64,000 nt of DNA. Source: Owenia fusiformis (Eukaryota; Annelida; Polychaeta; Sabellida; Oweniidae). How positions within the stretch are numbered: the first letter of the stretch is position 1; each line of letters begins with the position of its first letter. The notes under the pieces are model-generated. The model had not been told where the DNA came from, ran no database searches, and worked only from the letters and a program-made list of their open reading frames with translations. Below, in pieces: positions 1 to 14,200 of this stretch. A program made the translations under genes and the position numbers. The stretch covers positions 30,124,166 through 30,188,165 of the forward strand of contig CAIIXF020000011.1 of assembly GCA_903813345.2 (NCBI GenBank), read 5' to 3'.

Positions 1-1990
1 TGATGCATCTATTATGCAAGTGAAATGTGATTATTATGTATTTGATATAATGTTTAGTTCTGAGAAACAAAACAAGACTTCGTTTTTAGTCATCACTAAG
101 AAGTGTATTGAGGTGATGTTGGGAATTTGGCATTGGCGTAACAGTCTGCTGTTGTGTCACATTTGTAATCTTTTACAGGTGTGGTGACATTATGTCACAT
201 TAATGCTTTGTTTTAAAGTCATCATTTATTGGTAGACTAAAGAAACAGTGCCCTTGTAAGATGTCACAGTTTGGTGATAGGAATATTGAAATTATGAATT
301 TATTATAATGCTTTTGTTATACAATAACATGCCTTTGAAACAGATTCTAATTAGGCTTGGCCTATATCCTGTTTTAAATTATAATTATGTACATGTTGTA
401 AAGGAAAATAAAAAGCATGTAGTAAATAGAAAATAAAATGTATTGTTGTTTCTTTTGAATCTAAATCCCCTTGCACTACTGGTAAAGAGGGGTGATGTCA
501 ACGCGGTAGCCTGACAGTCGCCCCAGGGTATTTCAACATTAAGGGACTTCCTAGGGGGGTACAGGGGCCAACCAGGAATGTTCCTTTAGTTTAAATTTTA
601 AAATGAGTTGTAAACCATAGATCTATTTTTAAATGTTAAGGTTTTAAATCATATTCTATTCAAATTCTATCACTGTTAAATTATATATCTGCTTTATATG
701 GGCTTATTAGCCTTTTGCAGATTATTGACATAGACAAAAGAGTTTGATATGATTGTTATGACTAATTAAACAGCCTTATCAATCTCTCTTCTGTCACTTC
801 AATGCAATAGCAATAGTTGCTTATTTTCATTTCATAGACCTATTTCCAATTTCCCATTTCCAACACATTTTGCAAAGTGAAATACGATTTTGTTTATAAT
901 CCAGAATATTTAATTTTAATGAAAAAGTATTTTCCCCCTTCCCTCTCCACTTAAAGAAGAATATATGTATTCAGCTACTAAACCTTGTGACAATAACCAG
1001 ATACCAAATCACTCACTATAAATGAAATATATATAATGGCTATGCTAAATTATGGACTTCTATTTATAAGTCCATGGGTTTAGGGGGTAAATTCATGTAT
1101 ACAGCTCATCGAATAGTTGACTTCAGCAATAAGAGAGTGGCTACATGGACTTGCAGGGAACATCATTTCTCAAGAGCCTATAAAACAGTCAAAATAGAGA
1201 TCTATCAAGTCATTAGTCAGCACTAGTGTTGTCGCGATGTGCCATAATCGTACATCGATGCATCGGCAATTTTCAGGAGTAAACATCGATGCACATCGCG
1301 ATGTACATCGAGAAAAAGTCTGAGAAAAGTGCACTGAAATACCGAACGCTAATACACTAAAATACCGAACGGAACAAATTAATAAGAGTACGCTGGTACA
1401 TCCGGGAACTTCTAGTAACGGTGAAATGAAAGTAAAAGTAATTTTTTTAGATAATGGTTCATTTAGACTAGCCATGGGCTTTCAACTAGATGAAAGCCCA
1501 TGGACTAGCTAAAGCAGTTTTGGAGCGAAAGAATATCAGAAAACATTGGAAAATGAAATAACTCATGAGAAAGGTAAGCGATTTGCGTCAAAATAAGATA
1601 AGAAGGGGTGATTTTTAGCGAATTAAAATTTTTTCAAAAACATCGATGTTTTGTTTCAGACATCGATGCATCGCCAGAATCAGCTTTGGCGATGTATATC
1701 GCGATGTATCGATTAATCGCGACAACACTAGTCAGCACCATCTGTCTTACTAATAATATGAAGTGTGGGTATAGGATAGATGGTGTGACATATCATACCA
1801 CATTTACTAAGTTTTATAGTTTCAAACAAAGCCAATTGCAAATCTGTAATAATTAAACATTTCTTGGTAAATTGAATGATTTTATTTTCCAACCATTAAA
1901 AAGATGGCAGCACCATTTTATTTTGATTAAAACGAAATTACTGTAATAAATTATTCCCACTTTTAGTGACAACACTACACATCTGCAAAA
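1..1990. other. Upstream of GOPC: no gene seen; MITE debris
   Basis: No supported coding sequence. The segment holds a right-end fragment of the ATGTCACCACC repeat near 165-216, an hAT-like MITE at 1224-1730, and AT-rich unique DNA. AATAAA-like motifs near 408-440 could end an upstream + strand transcript, but nothing else supports this. The GOPC promoter and 5' UTR must lie at the right end; no TATA box stands out. Confidence 0.5.
1224..1730. mobile_element. hAT-type MITE with 8 bp target duplication
   Basis: The terminal inverted repeat begins TAGTGTTGTCGCG and ends CGCGACAACACTA, with further inverted similarity rich in ATCGATG/CATCGAT. It is flanked on both sides by GTCAGCAC (1216-1223 and 1731-1738), an 8 bp target duplication typical of hAT transposons. 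It is 507 bp with no transposase. An inner hairpin around CCATGGGCTTTCA lies near 1470-1503. The short ORFs here are chance frames. Confidence 0.85.
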
Positions 1991-2200
1991 ATGGCGACTG
2001 TTGCCTTTCGATGGCTAGAACTTTTAGAGAAGGAATTTGACAAAGCCTTTGTAGATTTGGATCTGCTATTAGGTGAAATAGATCCTGAACAGTGTGAAAT
2101 TACATATGATGGAAGACAAAAAATGACCGCCTTATCTGCAGCCTTTGCTCAGCTGTGCCATAAAGCACAAACTATTTTCCAAAGCAGTGCAAAATTGGAG
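1991..2200 (+). CDS. GOPC: GOPC exon 1 (residues 1-70)
   Basis: The exon starts at the ATG in a strong context and ends KLE before gtgagt, phase 0. It encodes the highly conserved N-terminal block including LLGEIDPEQ and CHKAQ. The open frame runs on into the intron but homology stops at the donor. Confidence 0.95.
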
Positions 2201-5200
2201 GTGAGTTTTTATAAAATGAAAAGTAATGTGCTATCTTACAAGCCTAATCTGGAAAGGCCAATTGTTGTTTTCTGTAAGCTTACTTATTTGCAATTTGAGT
2301 TCACAGATACCGGCACGATCGTATAATATGAGGTTATATAATGGTTTTTTCTGTATATCGTGTTTATACTCGAGTGAGTATAATATATTCACAAGTGAGC
2401 GTAGCGAACGAGTGAATATATTATATACTCACGAGAGTATAAAATCCACGATATACAGAATGAACCATTATATAATCTTATTATGCCACTCTAAGTTGAT
2501 TCGAACACAATCATAACAATTAAAAACCATAAAAATATCCCATAGCCAACTCAATAATGCCGATGTTGATCTCGAACCATTTATGACGTGGCTTGATTCT
2601 AGCAAATCATGCCGGAACCATTTATGACGTCACTTGATTCTAGGAAACCGTGAAAATTTTCATGATTTTTTTATTCATTAGTTCCCAGAATGCACTTCTA
2701 CAGTGGTATACGCTGGAGTGTATACGGAGGAGTTGTATACGATGTCGATATACCACTCTCCAATGTATATCGTTGTTATAGACCCATGTTATACAACCAT
2801 AATTGGACTTAGAGTGGTATAAAAAAAAATATATTATGAAGTCACCAACTTATTTTTCAATTTTTCACGATACAGCCATCACATTTAAGCTTAGCCTAGA
2901 GTGTTTGTGACAAATCATACCTCATTCGAAGCGTCTTGTTATTCCATATTTCCGAAATCATGAATAAAGATTATTCAAACATTCCTGCGTTAATAATAGA
3001 GTCAAAAATAAAATAATTTTATCCTCCTGGACTGAGTATGCCAAATTTCCATTTGACATAATTTGTGGATTTCCGAAACCTCCCAGAATGTGATGTAGTG
3101 ATTAAATAGAAAGCGTGCGAAATCTGAAGATGTTTACATTGTTTTGATCATTGCATGGAATTGTAACGTCAGAGGAATGATGAGTTTGTAGGCATACTTA
3201 CTGGCATATTCAATCCCGGAGCACACAAAAAATACATTTGCCGCAGTAAAAGTTCAACTACAGCGTTCATACGTAATCTTATACTATAGAACCAAACAAA
3301 TTGCAATAGTAAGATGAGGTTATGGCTATGTAAGCTCTTTTGCAGAAAAGAAAGGCATCACTTTGTTTGAGTATGGGAGGTTCTAAAGTGTGGTCAATTT
3401 TAATTTCCAGTGATTTTTCAATTCGGAGACTCATCTTGAGTTTTTCTTATTGCACCTACTACTTTTTTCAAGGCCAAACTTCGTCGCTAACATGCTAAAT
3501 ATAAGAGTTAGCTGACGTTTGGGAGTCTGACTTACCTTCTAAAGGTTAGAACCCGAATCTTAATGAAACCATATCACCTTTGTTCCGTCAACCATGGAGA
3601 ATTTGCCACAACATCCAAGAGGTAAATCATGGACCGAGAAAATGAATGATTTCCTTGTAAGTTCCGGAAGTTTCAATACGAAAAATTACCGAACATATAT
3701 GAAAACCGAATATTTGTTCGTTGTTTTCACGATTTACAGGTTCGTATGTTCTTCAATGTTTTGGTCTAAATTATAAAGCATCACCAACAGGTCTTACTCT
3801 ATTAATCGACTAATACAGCAGACGGCTCATATTTCTACGTAGCATTTCGTTCAGACCAATAGTGGGACTGTAGATCACGCAGTTTCGTTCGTTGCGTACT
3901 TCACTTGAAATTGGTAATTTTAAATATTGGCTACTTCACTTAGCTTGGCGGATGTAGAACATTGCTTAATATTCTTTTAATTTTCACACCAGACATGCTT
4001 GGTTGACATGTCAACAAAGTAAAGTTCAAGGGTCAATGCGTTATTTCGTGATAACTACAATGCCTTCCTGGAAGTCAACATTGATGAAAAATGAAAAAGT
4101 CGGAAAAGCATTTACACTAATTTCTATCAAATGCTATGTTTATGCATCATCATCGACACAACAAAGGTGATATGGTTTCATTAAGATTCCCCTCCCCCCC
4201 TCCGTCCCATTTTAATTATTTTCGATTATTTTTTATTTTACGTATGGAAACTTATTTTATAAATTCAGCAATGACATTACTATAGTTATGATAACATCAC
4301 TTACAAGTATTTATTACAGGTCGTGTAGTCCATTGTTGCTTGATTTATAGCAAAAACTTTGACTTTTGCACGTTGGTTGCGTTGCGCCTTTTTTAATAGA
4401 TCTTATATCTTAAAAGAGTATCGGTTGAAAAATAATCCTAGAATACCTAACATATTTTATCATACCGTGTGCTTATTCAATTTGCAATTCAATCGTAAAC
4501 TCTGTCTTGAAAAATTATTTTACCAGATTTGTTGAATTTTCTAGCGAAAATTGCCTGCTCCCCCTCCGTCCCATTTTCACGATCACCGGGCGTGATTACA
4601 CGCAAATATTGCGATCAAAAACTAAAATTTCTTCCTTGCTGAAAGTGAAAAGTGAAATCAGTAGCTTGCTTTATATCTTAAAATGTTTCATATATCTCTA
4701 TCCTCCATTTGCGAAAGTCTGTAAATTATTAGCTGCTTGTGTGGCTATCAGGACTTCTCGAGCTGATATTTTCTACTGAGATTTTCAACTCCATGTAACA
4801 GTTAGATCATTTGGAGTTTTCTGGTTCCAGGATTACATAGCAAATATATAAAACAGATATATGATTTAACAGTGATGGAATTTGAATATAATAGTTTAAA
4901 CCTTACATTTAGAAATTATGAAATACTGGTTGATTTAAAGATTGAAGTGTTTATTACCGCAATTTGGGACAGTCGCATCTTTTTTGCCGTTGAGTGAATG
5001 CTCGAAAGACTTTAAGACTTAGAATTAGATTATCAGTATTTACAAGGAAAATTCTAACCACGCCCATAATAAGAGAAAAGGCCATTATGCTATGAATATA
5101 ATATGGCAGAATATATATAGTGTATTATAACCATATATGACTGTAGGTTATGCAGTATACATGTATATCACATTTAATTATTATTGATTATATGACATGT

Positions 5201-8200
5201 CTGTAATCTGTATGATTACATGCACATCCTGCATTCTGTAATCAGAAGGAAAATGTCTAAATTATTATATCACTCTGTAGTTATGTGTTTGTCATCTCAG
5301 GTAATTGTCTTATAATATTGTAAATTGATTGCTTTATATAATTGCTTATTTTAGAGGACAAGGAGGCAATGTTGTTCATGTAGGTAATTGTCGGAGAAAG
5401 ACCTGCATTGAGTGTCTGACAATTACCTACATGGACGACATTGCCTCCATGTCCTCTTGTGCAATTCTTCCTACTTATAATTAACAATTCATGACATTTA
5501 TTTTTAAGAGCAGTAATGCTGTATATTTTGTAAAACAATCCATTCCCACTTAATGAACAGAAAGTTATTCATCATTCTCCCAATTCTTTCAGGCCCAGCT
5601 TATAGATCACAGATCAGACCTATGTGAGGTCAGGGCTACCAAAACTGTTGTAGAAAAGGAGCTGCAGAATTTGATTCTACAGCTGCACAGCTGCCAGATT
5701 GAACTGCAGACTGTCAAATCTGGTCATGATGTGGACTCTGAAGCTATCAAAAGGAAGTTGGTAAGTCTGAAGAATATGAGTTGTCTGAATATATCAGTAG
5801 TCCTTCTTTGTGGTTGATAGATTACCATAGGAGAGATATCATATTCATCGATGTACGAAAACATGTCATGAAATAATATGTCTGTCTTTGCTATTTTATC
5901 ATCCTATCATTAGATATTCACCATAAAAAGTGTTTATACAAGCAAAACAAACATTATTATTTTCAAAAAGCCTTTTTTGATATATTTTATTGTTTATCAA
6001 TATTTATTTTTCAATTACCAATTTACAAAAGCATGCCAATAGCGAGCTCATTTCCTCCAAACACCTCTGTTGATATTACTTTCCCTGAGACAAATGGACT
6101 ACAAATTGCAGTTTACAATATAGTTGAGAACTACTGATTGAGCACAGCAGTGTTATTATTTGAAATGTATCTACAGCACCTGGCAATGACACTCCTAGAA
6201 AAATATACCCTGATATTAATGTCAGAACGCTCTAGGATTTAGCTTGAAGTTATTAGATCAAGGAAGTGAGTTCTTAGTTTTATTTGAATTAGTTCTACAA
6301 GAGCAGGATATGAACTATAATTCATAGTTGGGGTAATAATCAGATGCTATCAAAAAGTTATCTTGAATTTTGCACCAATTCAATATTAAAAGTAAGTTTC
6401 CTCCCAATGATCTTGTGGTTTATTCCTAAAGCCAGTTTGAGCATCAGATCCACAAAAGCTAATGATAGAAGCATTTGAAGATATTTCCAGGGATATTTCA
6501 CATAAACAATGTATTTACAAGGTAATAAATGCCAAGTTTGTAAAAGGACAATCATATGAACGTTTTATTTCCTGAAGTTGCGTATACATCTTTTGATTTG
6601 CTTGACCAGTACATAATACTGGGTCTCCAGGAATACCACTAGGTCTCAAGTGAATACCACTGGGTCTTGACCATTTAAAAATAAAATGTAAAATGACAAG
6701 CATGGCAGTAATTCAATAATCTGATCAGAATCTCAAGAATATGTTTTGAACTGGTACAGTATTCTGTCTAATCTGGCAGCAAATAGGTTTTCAATTAGGT
6801 CTGGTGTATCTTCAAACTCTCCATTCGTTACAGAACGACATTGATCTGAACATTGGTTGTTTTAATCCTATGAAAGTCACTGTTGATAGTTAGACCATAA
6901 ACAAGGAAACAGGGTGCCTAAATGTCATGCTAGAGCAATATCAGGCCTGTGAGTTATAGAAGATGAATCCGGTGTATCTATCAGGGAAAGAATCGGTACA
7001 TTTCCCAAAGGTCCCCTTAAACAAGTACTTATATCACACATGGGTAACTCAACTAATTAGCCTGTGTTAGAGAAACCAATTATAGGGAACCAGACCAATT
7101 GTGACTCTCTAAGATGTGTTTCACAAGAGAAATTGGGAACTTTCCACTGTACAGTATGGTTCATTTTTGATAAATTCCTTCCAGATTGCCACATAATTGG
7201 TACATGTACATAATTTGCAATGAGACTCTTTTTATGAATTTTTGATTGGCATGTGATTGATACTAATAATTTGCAATATATCTTTTTCTATCAATTTTTA
7301 TCTTTATCATGGCCCATGTCTTTATTAAGACATGTGTTCTTTAACTCTCCAAACTCACAACTGCCCAACTGTCATATAAAGGAGATTACAGGGAGGATGC
7401 ATTAGGGATGGACTCAGACTGTCAGAGGGAGTGAGGGCAGATGGGCATATGCTTTTACTAAATGAATGATTATATAGTAAAATGAACCGATGATGGCAAA
7501 AGGGAAGATGGACTGATGTAGGTTGAGGTGAGGAATAGACTGATGGAGGAGGGGGATGGACTGATGGAGGAGAGATTGACTGATTGAGGAAAGATAGACT
7601 GATGGAGGAGAGATTGACTGATTGAGGAAAGATAGACTGGTGGAGGAGAGATGAGGTCAAAATGAACTTGTGAAGAGAGGGGAGAAATAGTTTGACTAAA
7701 GTTCCTCATATTTGAAATTATTTATAAGGCTCCATATTTACATCTCAAGAAATAATTATGGAACTTATTTGTTATGCTATCAAAGCAAACTGTGTTTACG
7801 CTCACAAAATGGAATTATTGATTTGCTAGTTTGGATTGCTCTATTTCGCTTCATTTGACAACCAATATCCTACAAATTCTGGTTGATCTTTAGGTGAATA
7901 TATACATGATAAAATAGGGGCAGTATTAGCCCAATAATTTTAAATATCTGGGGTAAAGCTTCAAATCATCAAATAACATTCCTGATTTGGGTACTGGGAT
8001 ATAACAGCCCATAAGACGGCTACTTGAATAGGTAACGGGAAATTAATTTGTGAACTGAATATCCCGAGGGGTCTGAACCTGGACATCAACTGGTTCTTGT
8101 GGTAAATTTAATTGACTAAAAGCAATAATTCTATTGTTTTGGGAATTATCGACTGATTTACAACTTGACAGGCTGGATTGACGCGAGGGACAAGTCAAAG

Positions 8201-11200
8201 AATATTGAATAGTTGATTTATCGGTATGTAAGGAAGCATTTCTAAATATCGATAGTTGCGGAAAAATAAGTGATATTTTTCGGAATGTCTAAAGGCGATT
8301 TTGTTTTGGTTGTAAAGATTCTGAAGTATCATCTCATCATTGTCACCATGATTTCTCTTTAATAAATTATACTTTTAATCAAAAATTTTCTGGGAGAAAA
8401 ATAAATCGATTAACCTTTTCACATAGTTTGATTTGTAGTAATGCTCTTAACCTCTTGTCTTATAGTAGGGAGAAACCAGAATAATATTAATTACATTTAT
8501 CCATAACTGATAACTTTTACCCCGCAGTCTAGTTATCCTCTACCAAGTATAGACTAAATTACGGTTTAGTAGCCCCGGCCCCATGACCTGTGCCCGAGAC
8601 AGCCTGGGTCATAAATCATTTGAAACCTACCATGCTTAACTTTTCTCAACCATGAATCAGCTGTATTTCGTTGATTAACAGCTGGGTGAGTTCAGAGACT
8701 ATTGTAAACTGAAAGAGTGAAGCTGAAGCTCTTCTAATCATAACCTTATTATGTCTTTAAGAATTTTTTGTTCCAGATAAAGTACAAATCTTAAAAACTA
8801 TTTTTATCTCATTGTATTATATCCAGCTATCTAATCTCCTTTCTGTAATAGTATCATCTCTGATCCGAGAAAATTTGCAATAATGTAATTCATTGTGACT
8901 ACATAAGATCTAATTGGATTATCAGTACTTATTAGATTCAATGATTACTGGATTATTGGGTCAAAGAGCCTTGTGGGATACAAGTAAATCCAATAAACTT
9001 CTCCTAATATGGTAGCATTTCGATGTTTTCTCGAGAATGATTATACCAATGTCGCAATTGATATTGCATTCTGTTAATCGTGTCACCATTCCATGATATG
9101 GTCCACCCAGTATAGCTCAACAGCCTACCTATGCATATAGCTCAGCGTCAGCGGTAGCACAGCTACCTCTTACGCAATAGGTCCCGGATTCGATCCCCCG
9201 TTCAGGCCTTAGACTTAATTTGCTTGTTTGTGTGAAGTACTTCAGGGTGTTTGCTTGAGTGGTCCACAACTCGTACAAAAGGCTGTGGTGTATACTTCTA
9301 TGTCTAAGTATGGTGCACATAAAAGAACACATGGCTCCTTTAGGAGGGGTTTCTTGGTCTATCTGGGTTCATATAAGGGAAAGGATCATAAGAAAGAAGA
9401 GTTTCTTTAAGCTGAACATCGTCGGTTCCCATGCTCAATCACAGATCTAAAGCCTGATGAAGCAATATGTAGGCATGGAAGCAGTGAAATGGGGAGAAGT
9501 GTATTAGATGGGAGGTTTCTATCATATCATATCATAATTTGATGTGGGGGCTTTTTATATGGAGAGGGTCGCCGGTCAGATTCCAAAATGAACATCTTCA
9601 GTCAAGTTGTCTATTGTGACACTTGTACAGAATTTATATAAATGTAACCCTTAAGAAGTCATCCTGCCCAATTTACTCACATAATAGAAGGGTTGTTCAC
9701 TAATATCTGATACTGATATTAAATGTACTGGTACAAATGATCTCATTTTCAAGGTTACAAAGGAATCAAGTTAATAATTTCAGTGATTGTATGCGATGTG
9801 GCATCTCAAAATATTCAAATTGATTCATCTATCAACATCTTCACATGCTCCTTTTTCACTTAATATCTATTGTGCGTAATATGAAAACAAGAACAAAAGG
9901 TCAGATGTGACATGTTTAATTCTGTCATCATGACATATATCCTGATATTGCTTACCATCATACTGTAAGTCTAAACACAGCTTACCATGCAATGTTCCAA
10001 TTTCATGAGTCATGGAAGACTCAGAGATATGGAAATGTAGCTTGATCTATGGCTGATATGGTATTCAATCAAAAAATCAATCGTAGATGATGAATTTTGA
10101 TTTAACATTTTCTGCTTGATTGCCCTATAAGGACTCTCATAGCATCTGATCCTGTGAAAGCTTTTGTTATTCTCTTTTCAAAGAGAAATAATTGCTTGTC
10201 GTAGTGTTTCTAATCTGAAGCCTTAGAATTCATGTTGTACTAAAATCACTAGAACATGATATGATTGGTTAATAACTACACGGTCATTCACCTATTATGT
10301 CAGAAGTGGGAACATATTTATAGCCTCCATCTTTTTTGTGGACAGTGTTTGGCAGTTGGTATTTGACATTGGCAGTGGTCAGTGTTACACATCTGTAACA
10401 AATGGCAGGTGGTGATATTTTCCATGTTAATGTCATGTTCATATCTAACGTTCACTTCATGTTGAATGTCTTAAATGGCATCATAGTTTCTACACGGGTG
10501 TTAAGCCACGATGATACCATGAGCACATGCTTTGAGGACCCGCGTTGTTTGAACCTACCTCACTTACATTAAGCCCCATTACACAGTCATGATACCGCCG
10601 AGCAAGCTCATTGCATCATCGGGTCTGCTTTACCCCCGTGTACTAATGATATCATTTTGATATTATCAGTATCAAAACTGCAATATAATTCAAGGTCTTC
10701 AGAGCTAGAGGGTTGGGACTTAATGCAATCCCAGTGTAATGACTGATACATTCTAGAGAAATTGAGTATAGTTTCGTGTTAATTACCAGTCTATTGCCCC
10801 CCCCCCCTTCCCCATTCTCACCAACACAGGGTTGGAACCATGAGAGACTCAAACAAGACTTTGTGGTGAGTTAAACTGCTAGAAACAGTGTGAATGTTTA
10901 AAGATACTAAACCAACTGTATAATTTTATATATTGCAAAATGTACTTCATTTCCTAGTATGCTAGTGTTAAGAGGATTAATTAAAACGGGAATACAGTAA
11001 ACCCTGTCTTATTCATGTCTATATTCACACTGTACATGTATAATATATCTGTTTCCTGAAACCAAGTATACTCGTTTCCCAGTTTCATTTTCAATGAACA
11101 CATCATACCTTGGAAATCCAAGATGAAACAGAAGCTGGCAGTAAAATCCTATGCTCTGAAAAAAATAATGAGATAAAGCCCTCTTAAGGGATGGAACTTT

Positions 11201-14200
11201 ACACAGGGTGTGTAGTCTAGTTTAAGGGATCAACAATGAATACTGTATACCCCAGTCACCTTATCTATCCCTTAATCCTTCAAATCTTCACATAGAATAG
11301 AATATAATCTTTAGTGACAACCAGTTAACCAAGTAGAATATCTTAAGCAGAATGATGTTGTCTTAGATTCTAGATTTTCTAGGAAAACAATGATTGATGC
11401 AAATGTCTTGTATGATTAATTTTCTTTCTAATATTGAGTTATCACAGGTCATGTCTTTATGTACCCTTTTCATTCGTGTGATTCATCTATACTCTGAATA
11501 AGGAAAATCCTTTTATTATGTCACCACCAAAAGTGGTGACATATTGTTATGGTCTCCGTTTTTTTTATGTCACCACCAAAAGTGGTGACATATTGTTATG
11601 GTCTCCGTTTTTTTTTGCGACGGCGGTTGGCGTCCGGCGGTTGGTGGTTGGCGTCCGGCGTCTGTAACAATTTCTTACAACTTCCTATAACTTAACAAAT
11701 ACTGTTTAGACTGACTTCAATTTTTTTCTAAATCATCTACATGTTCTCAGAAGTTCAAATCTGACTTTAGATTTGACATTTGACCTTCAATGACCTTCTC
11801 AAGGTCAAAAAGGTCTTTTTTCAACTTGCTTCACATTGATTAAATTTTTTTTTCAAAATCATCTACATGTTCTCAGAAATTCAAATCTGACTTTAGATTT
11901 GACTTTAGATTTGACATTTGACCTTCAATGACCTTCTCAAAGTCAAAAAAGGTCAAAAAGGTCTTTTTTCAACTTGCTTCAAATTGACTAAATTTTTTTT
12001 TCAAAATCATCTACATGTTCTCAGAAATTCAAATCTGACTTTAGATTTGACATTTGACCTTCAATGACCTTCTCAAGGTCAAAAAAGGTCAAAAAGGTCT
12101 GTTTTCAACTTGCTTCAAATTGACTAAAAAAAATTTTAAAAATCATCTACGTGTTCTCAGAAATTCAAATCTGACTTTAGATTTGACTTTAGATTTGACA
12201 TTTGACCTTCAATGACCTTCTCAAAGTCAAAAAAGGTCAAAACGGTCTTTTTTCAACTTGCTTCTAATTGACTAAATTTTTTTTTCAAAATCATCTACAT
12301 GTTCTCAGAAATTCAAATCTGACTTTAGATTTGACATTTGACCTTCAATGACCTTCTCAATGTCAAAAAAGGTCAGAAAGGTCTTTTTTCATCTTGCTTC
12401 AAATTTCACATTGACTAAATGTTTTTTCAAAATCATCTACATGTTCTCAGAAATTCAAATCTGACTTTAGATTTGACTTTAGATTTGACATTTGACCTTT
12501 AAATCTGACTTTAGATTTGACATTTGACCTTCAATGACCTTCTCAAGGTCAAAAAAGGTCAAAAAGGTCTGTTTTCAACTTGCTTCAAATTGACTAAATT
12601 TTTTTTTCAAAATCATCTATGTGTTCTCAGAAATTCAAATCTGACTTTAGATTTGACTTAAGATTTGACATTTGACCTTCAATGACCTTCTCAAAGTCAA
12701 AAAGGTCAAAAAGGTATTTTTTCAACTTGCTTCAAATTGACTAAATTTTTTTTTCAAAATCATCTACATGTTCTCAGAAATTCAAATCTGACTTTAGATT
12801 TGACATTTGAACTTCAATGACCTTCTCAAGGTCAAAAAAGGTCAAAAAGGTCTGTTTTCAACTTGCTTCAAGTTGACTAAAAAAAATTTTAAAAATCATC
12901 TACGTGTTCTCAGAAATTCAAATCTGACTTTAGATTTGACTTAAGATTTGACATTTGACCTTCAATGACCTTCTCAAAGTCAAAAAAGGTCAAAAAGTTA
13001 TTTTTTCAACTTGCTCCTAATTGACTAAATTTTTTTTCAATATCATCTACATGTTCTCAGAAATTCAAATCTGACTTTAGATTTGACATTTGACCTTCAA
13101 TGACCTTCTCAATGTCAAAAAGGTCAAAAAGGTCTTTTTTCATCTTGCTTCAAATTGACTAAATTTTTTTTTCAAAATCATCTACATGTTCTCAGAAATT
13201 CAAATATGACTTTAGATTTGACTTTAGATTTGACATTTGACCTTCAATGTCCTTCTCAAGGTCAAAAAAGGTCAAAAAGGTCTTTTTTCAACTTGCTTCA
13301 AATTGACTAATTTTTTTTTTCAAAATCATCTACATGTTCTCAGAAATTCAAATCTGACTTTAGATTTGACATTTGACCTTCAATGACCTTCTCAAGGTCA
13401 AAAAAGGTCAAAAAGGTCTGTTTTCAACTTGCTTCAAATTGACTAATTTTTTTTTTCAAAATCGTCTACATCTTTTCAGAAGTTCAAATTTGACGTTTAC
13501 AAGTTCTCAGAAGTTCAAATCTGACTTTAGATTTGACCTTTGACCTTCAATGACCTTCTCAAGGTCAAAAAGGTCTTTTTTCAACTTGCTTCAAATTGAC
13601 GAATTTTTTTTTCAAAATCATCTACATGTTTTAAGAAGTTCAAATCAAACCTTCTTAAGGTCAAAAGGTATTTTCCAACTTGCTTTAAATTGACCAAATT
13701 GTTTTAGGTGGTGACATTTTGTCATGTTAATGCCTTGTTAAGCCTTACTTTAAGTTGATCAAAATATTCAGCTACCCAATCAGAATTGCAGGCAGAGTAC
13801 CCTTTACATTCATTCAACTTCGCTTCTTATCTTAAAAGAGAGCTCCATCTTCACTTTTTCAGATTGCAATAAATCTCTGAACTAACCATATATATATATC
13901 TTTTATTGACTCTTTAGATGTCATATCATGACATATTAGTCACTAAGGTAGAGCAGTTCTTCCCATTGTCGAGTTGAAGAACTGGTATCTTTATCCTGGC
14001 TAGAACCATAGACAATTCTAGTCAGCGCCAGCCTTTTATCGAGTTAGCAGCACTCTAGTAATCGCCGGTATAGGTCAGCAGTCGTAGGTCAAAGACCTCT
14101 ACTTTTCAGTTTGAAGCCGGACTTCCTGCTTTTCAGACCAATGCCTTAACCACTAGGCCAACCCGGCGACCATGCCAATCAGAGTTTGCCTTTTATCGAG

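Larger units (their letters stand above)
2201..5592 (+). other. GOPC intron 1
   Basis: A 3.4 kb intron with gtgagt donor and ttctttcag acceptor. Besides the elements listed at 2331-4188, it contains a hairpin at 5353-5456 with 43 bp arms. The rest is AT-rich and I see no gene in it. Confidence 0.8.

Noticed and set aside
9129-9210. A tRNA gene
   Set aside because: A and B boxes are present but the stem pairing is poor and a SINE body follows that recurs elsewhere.
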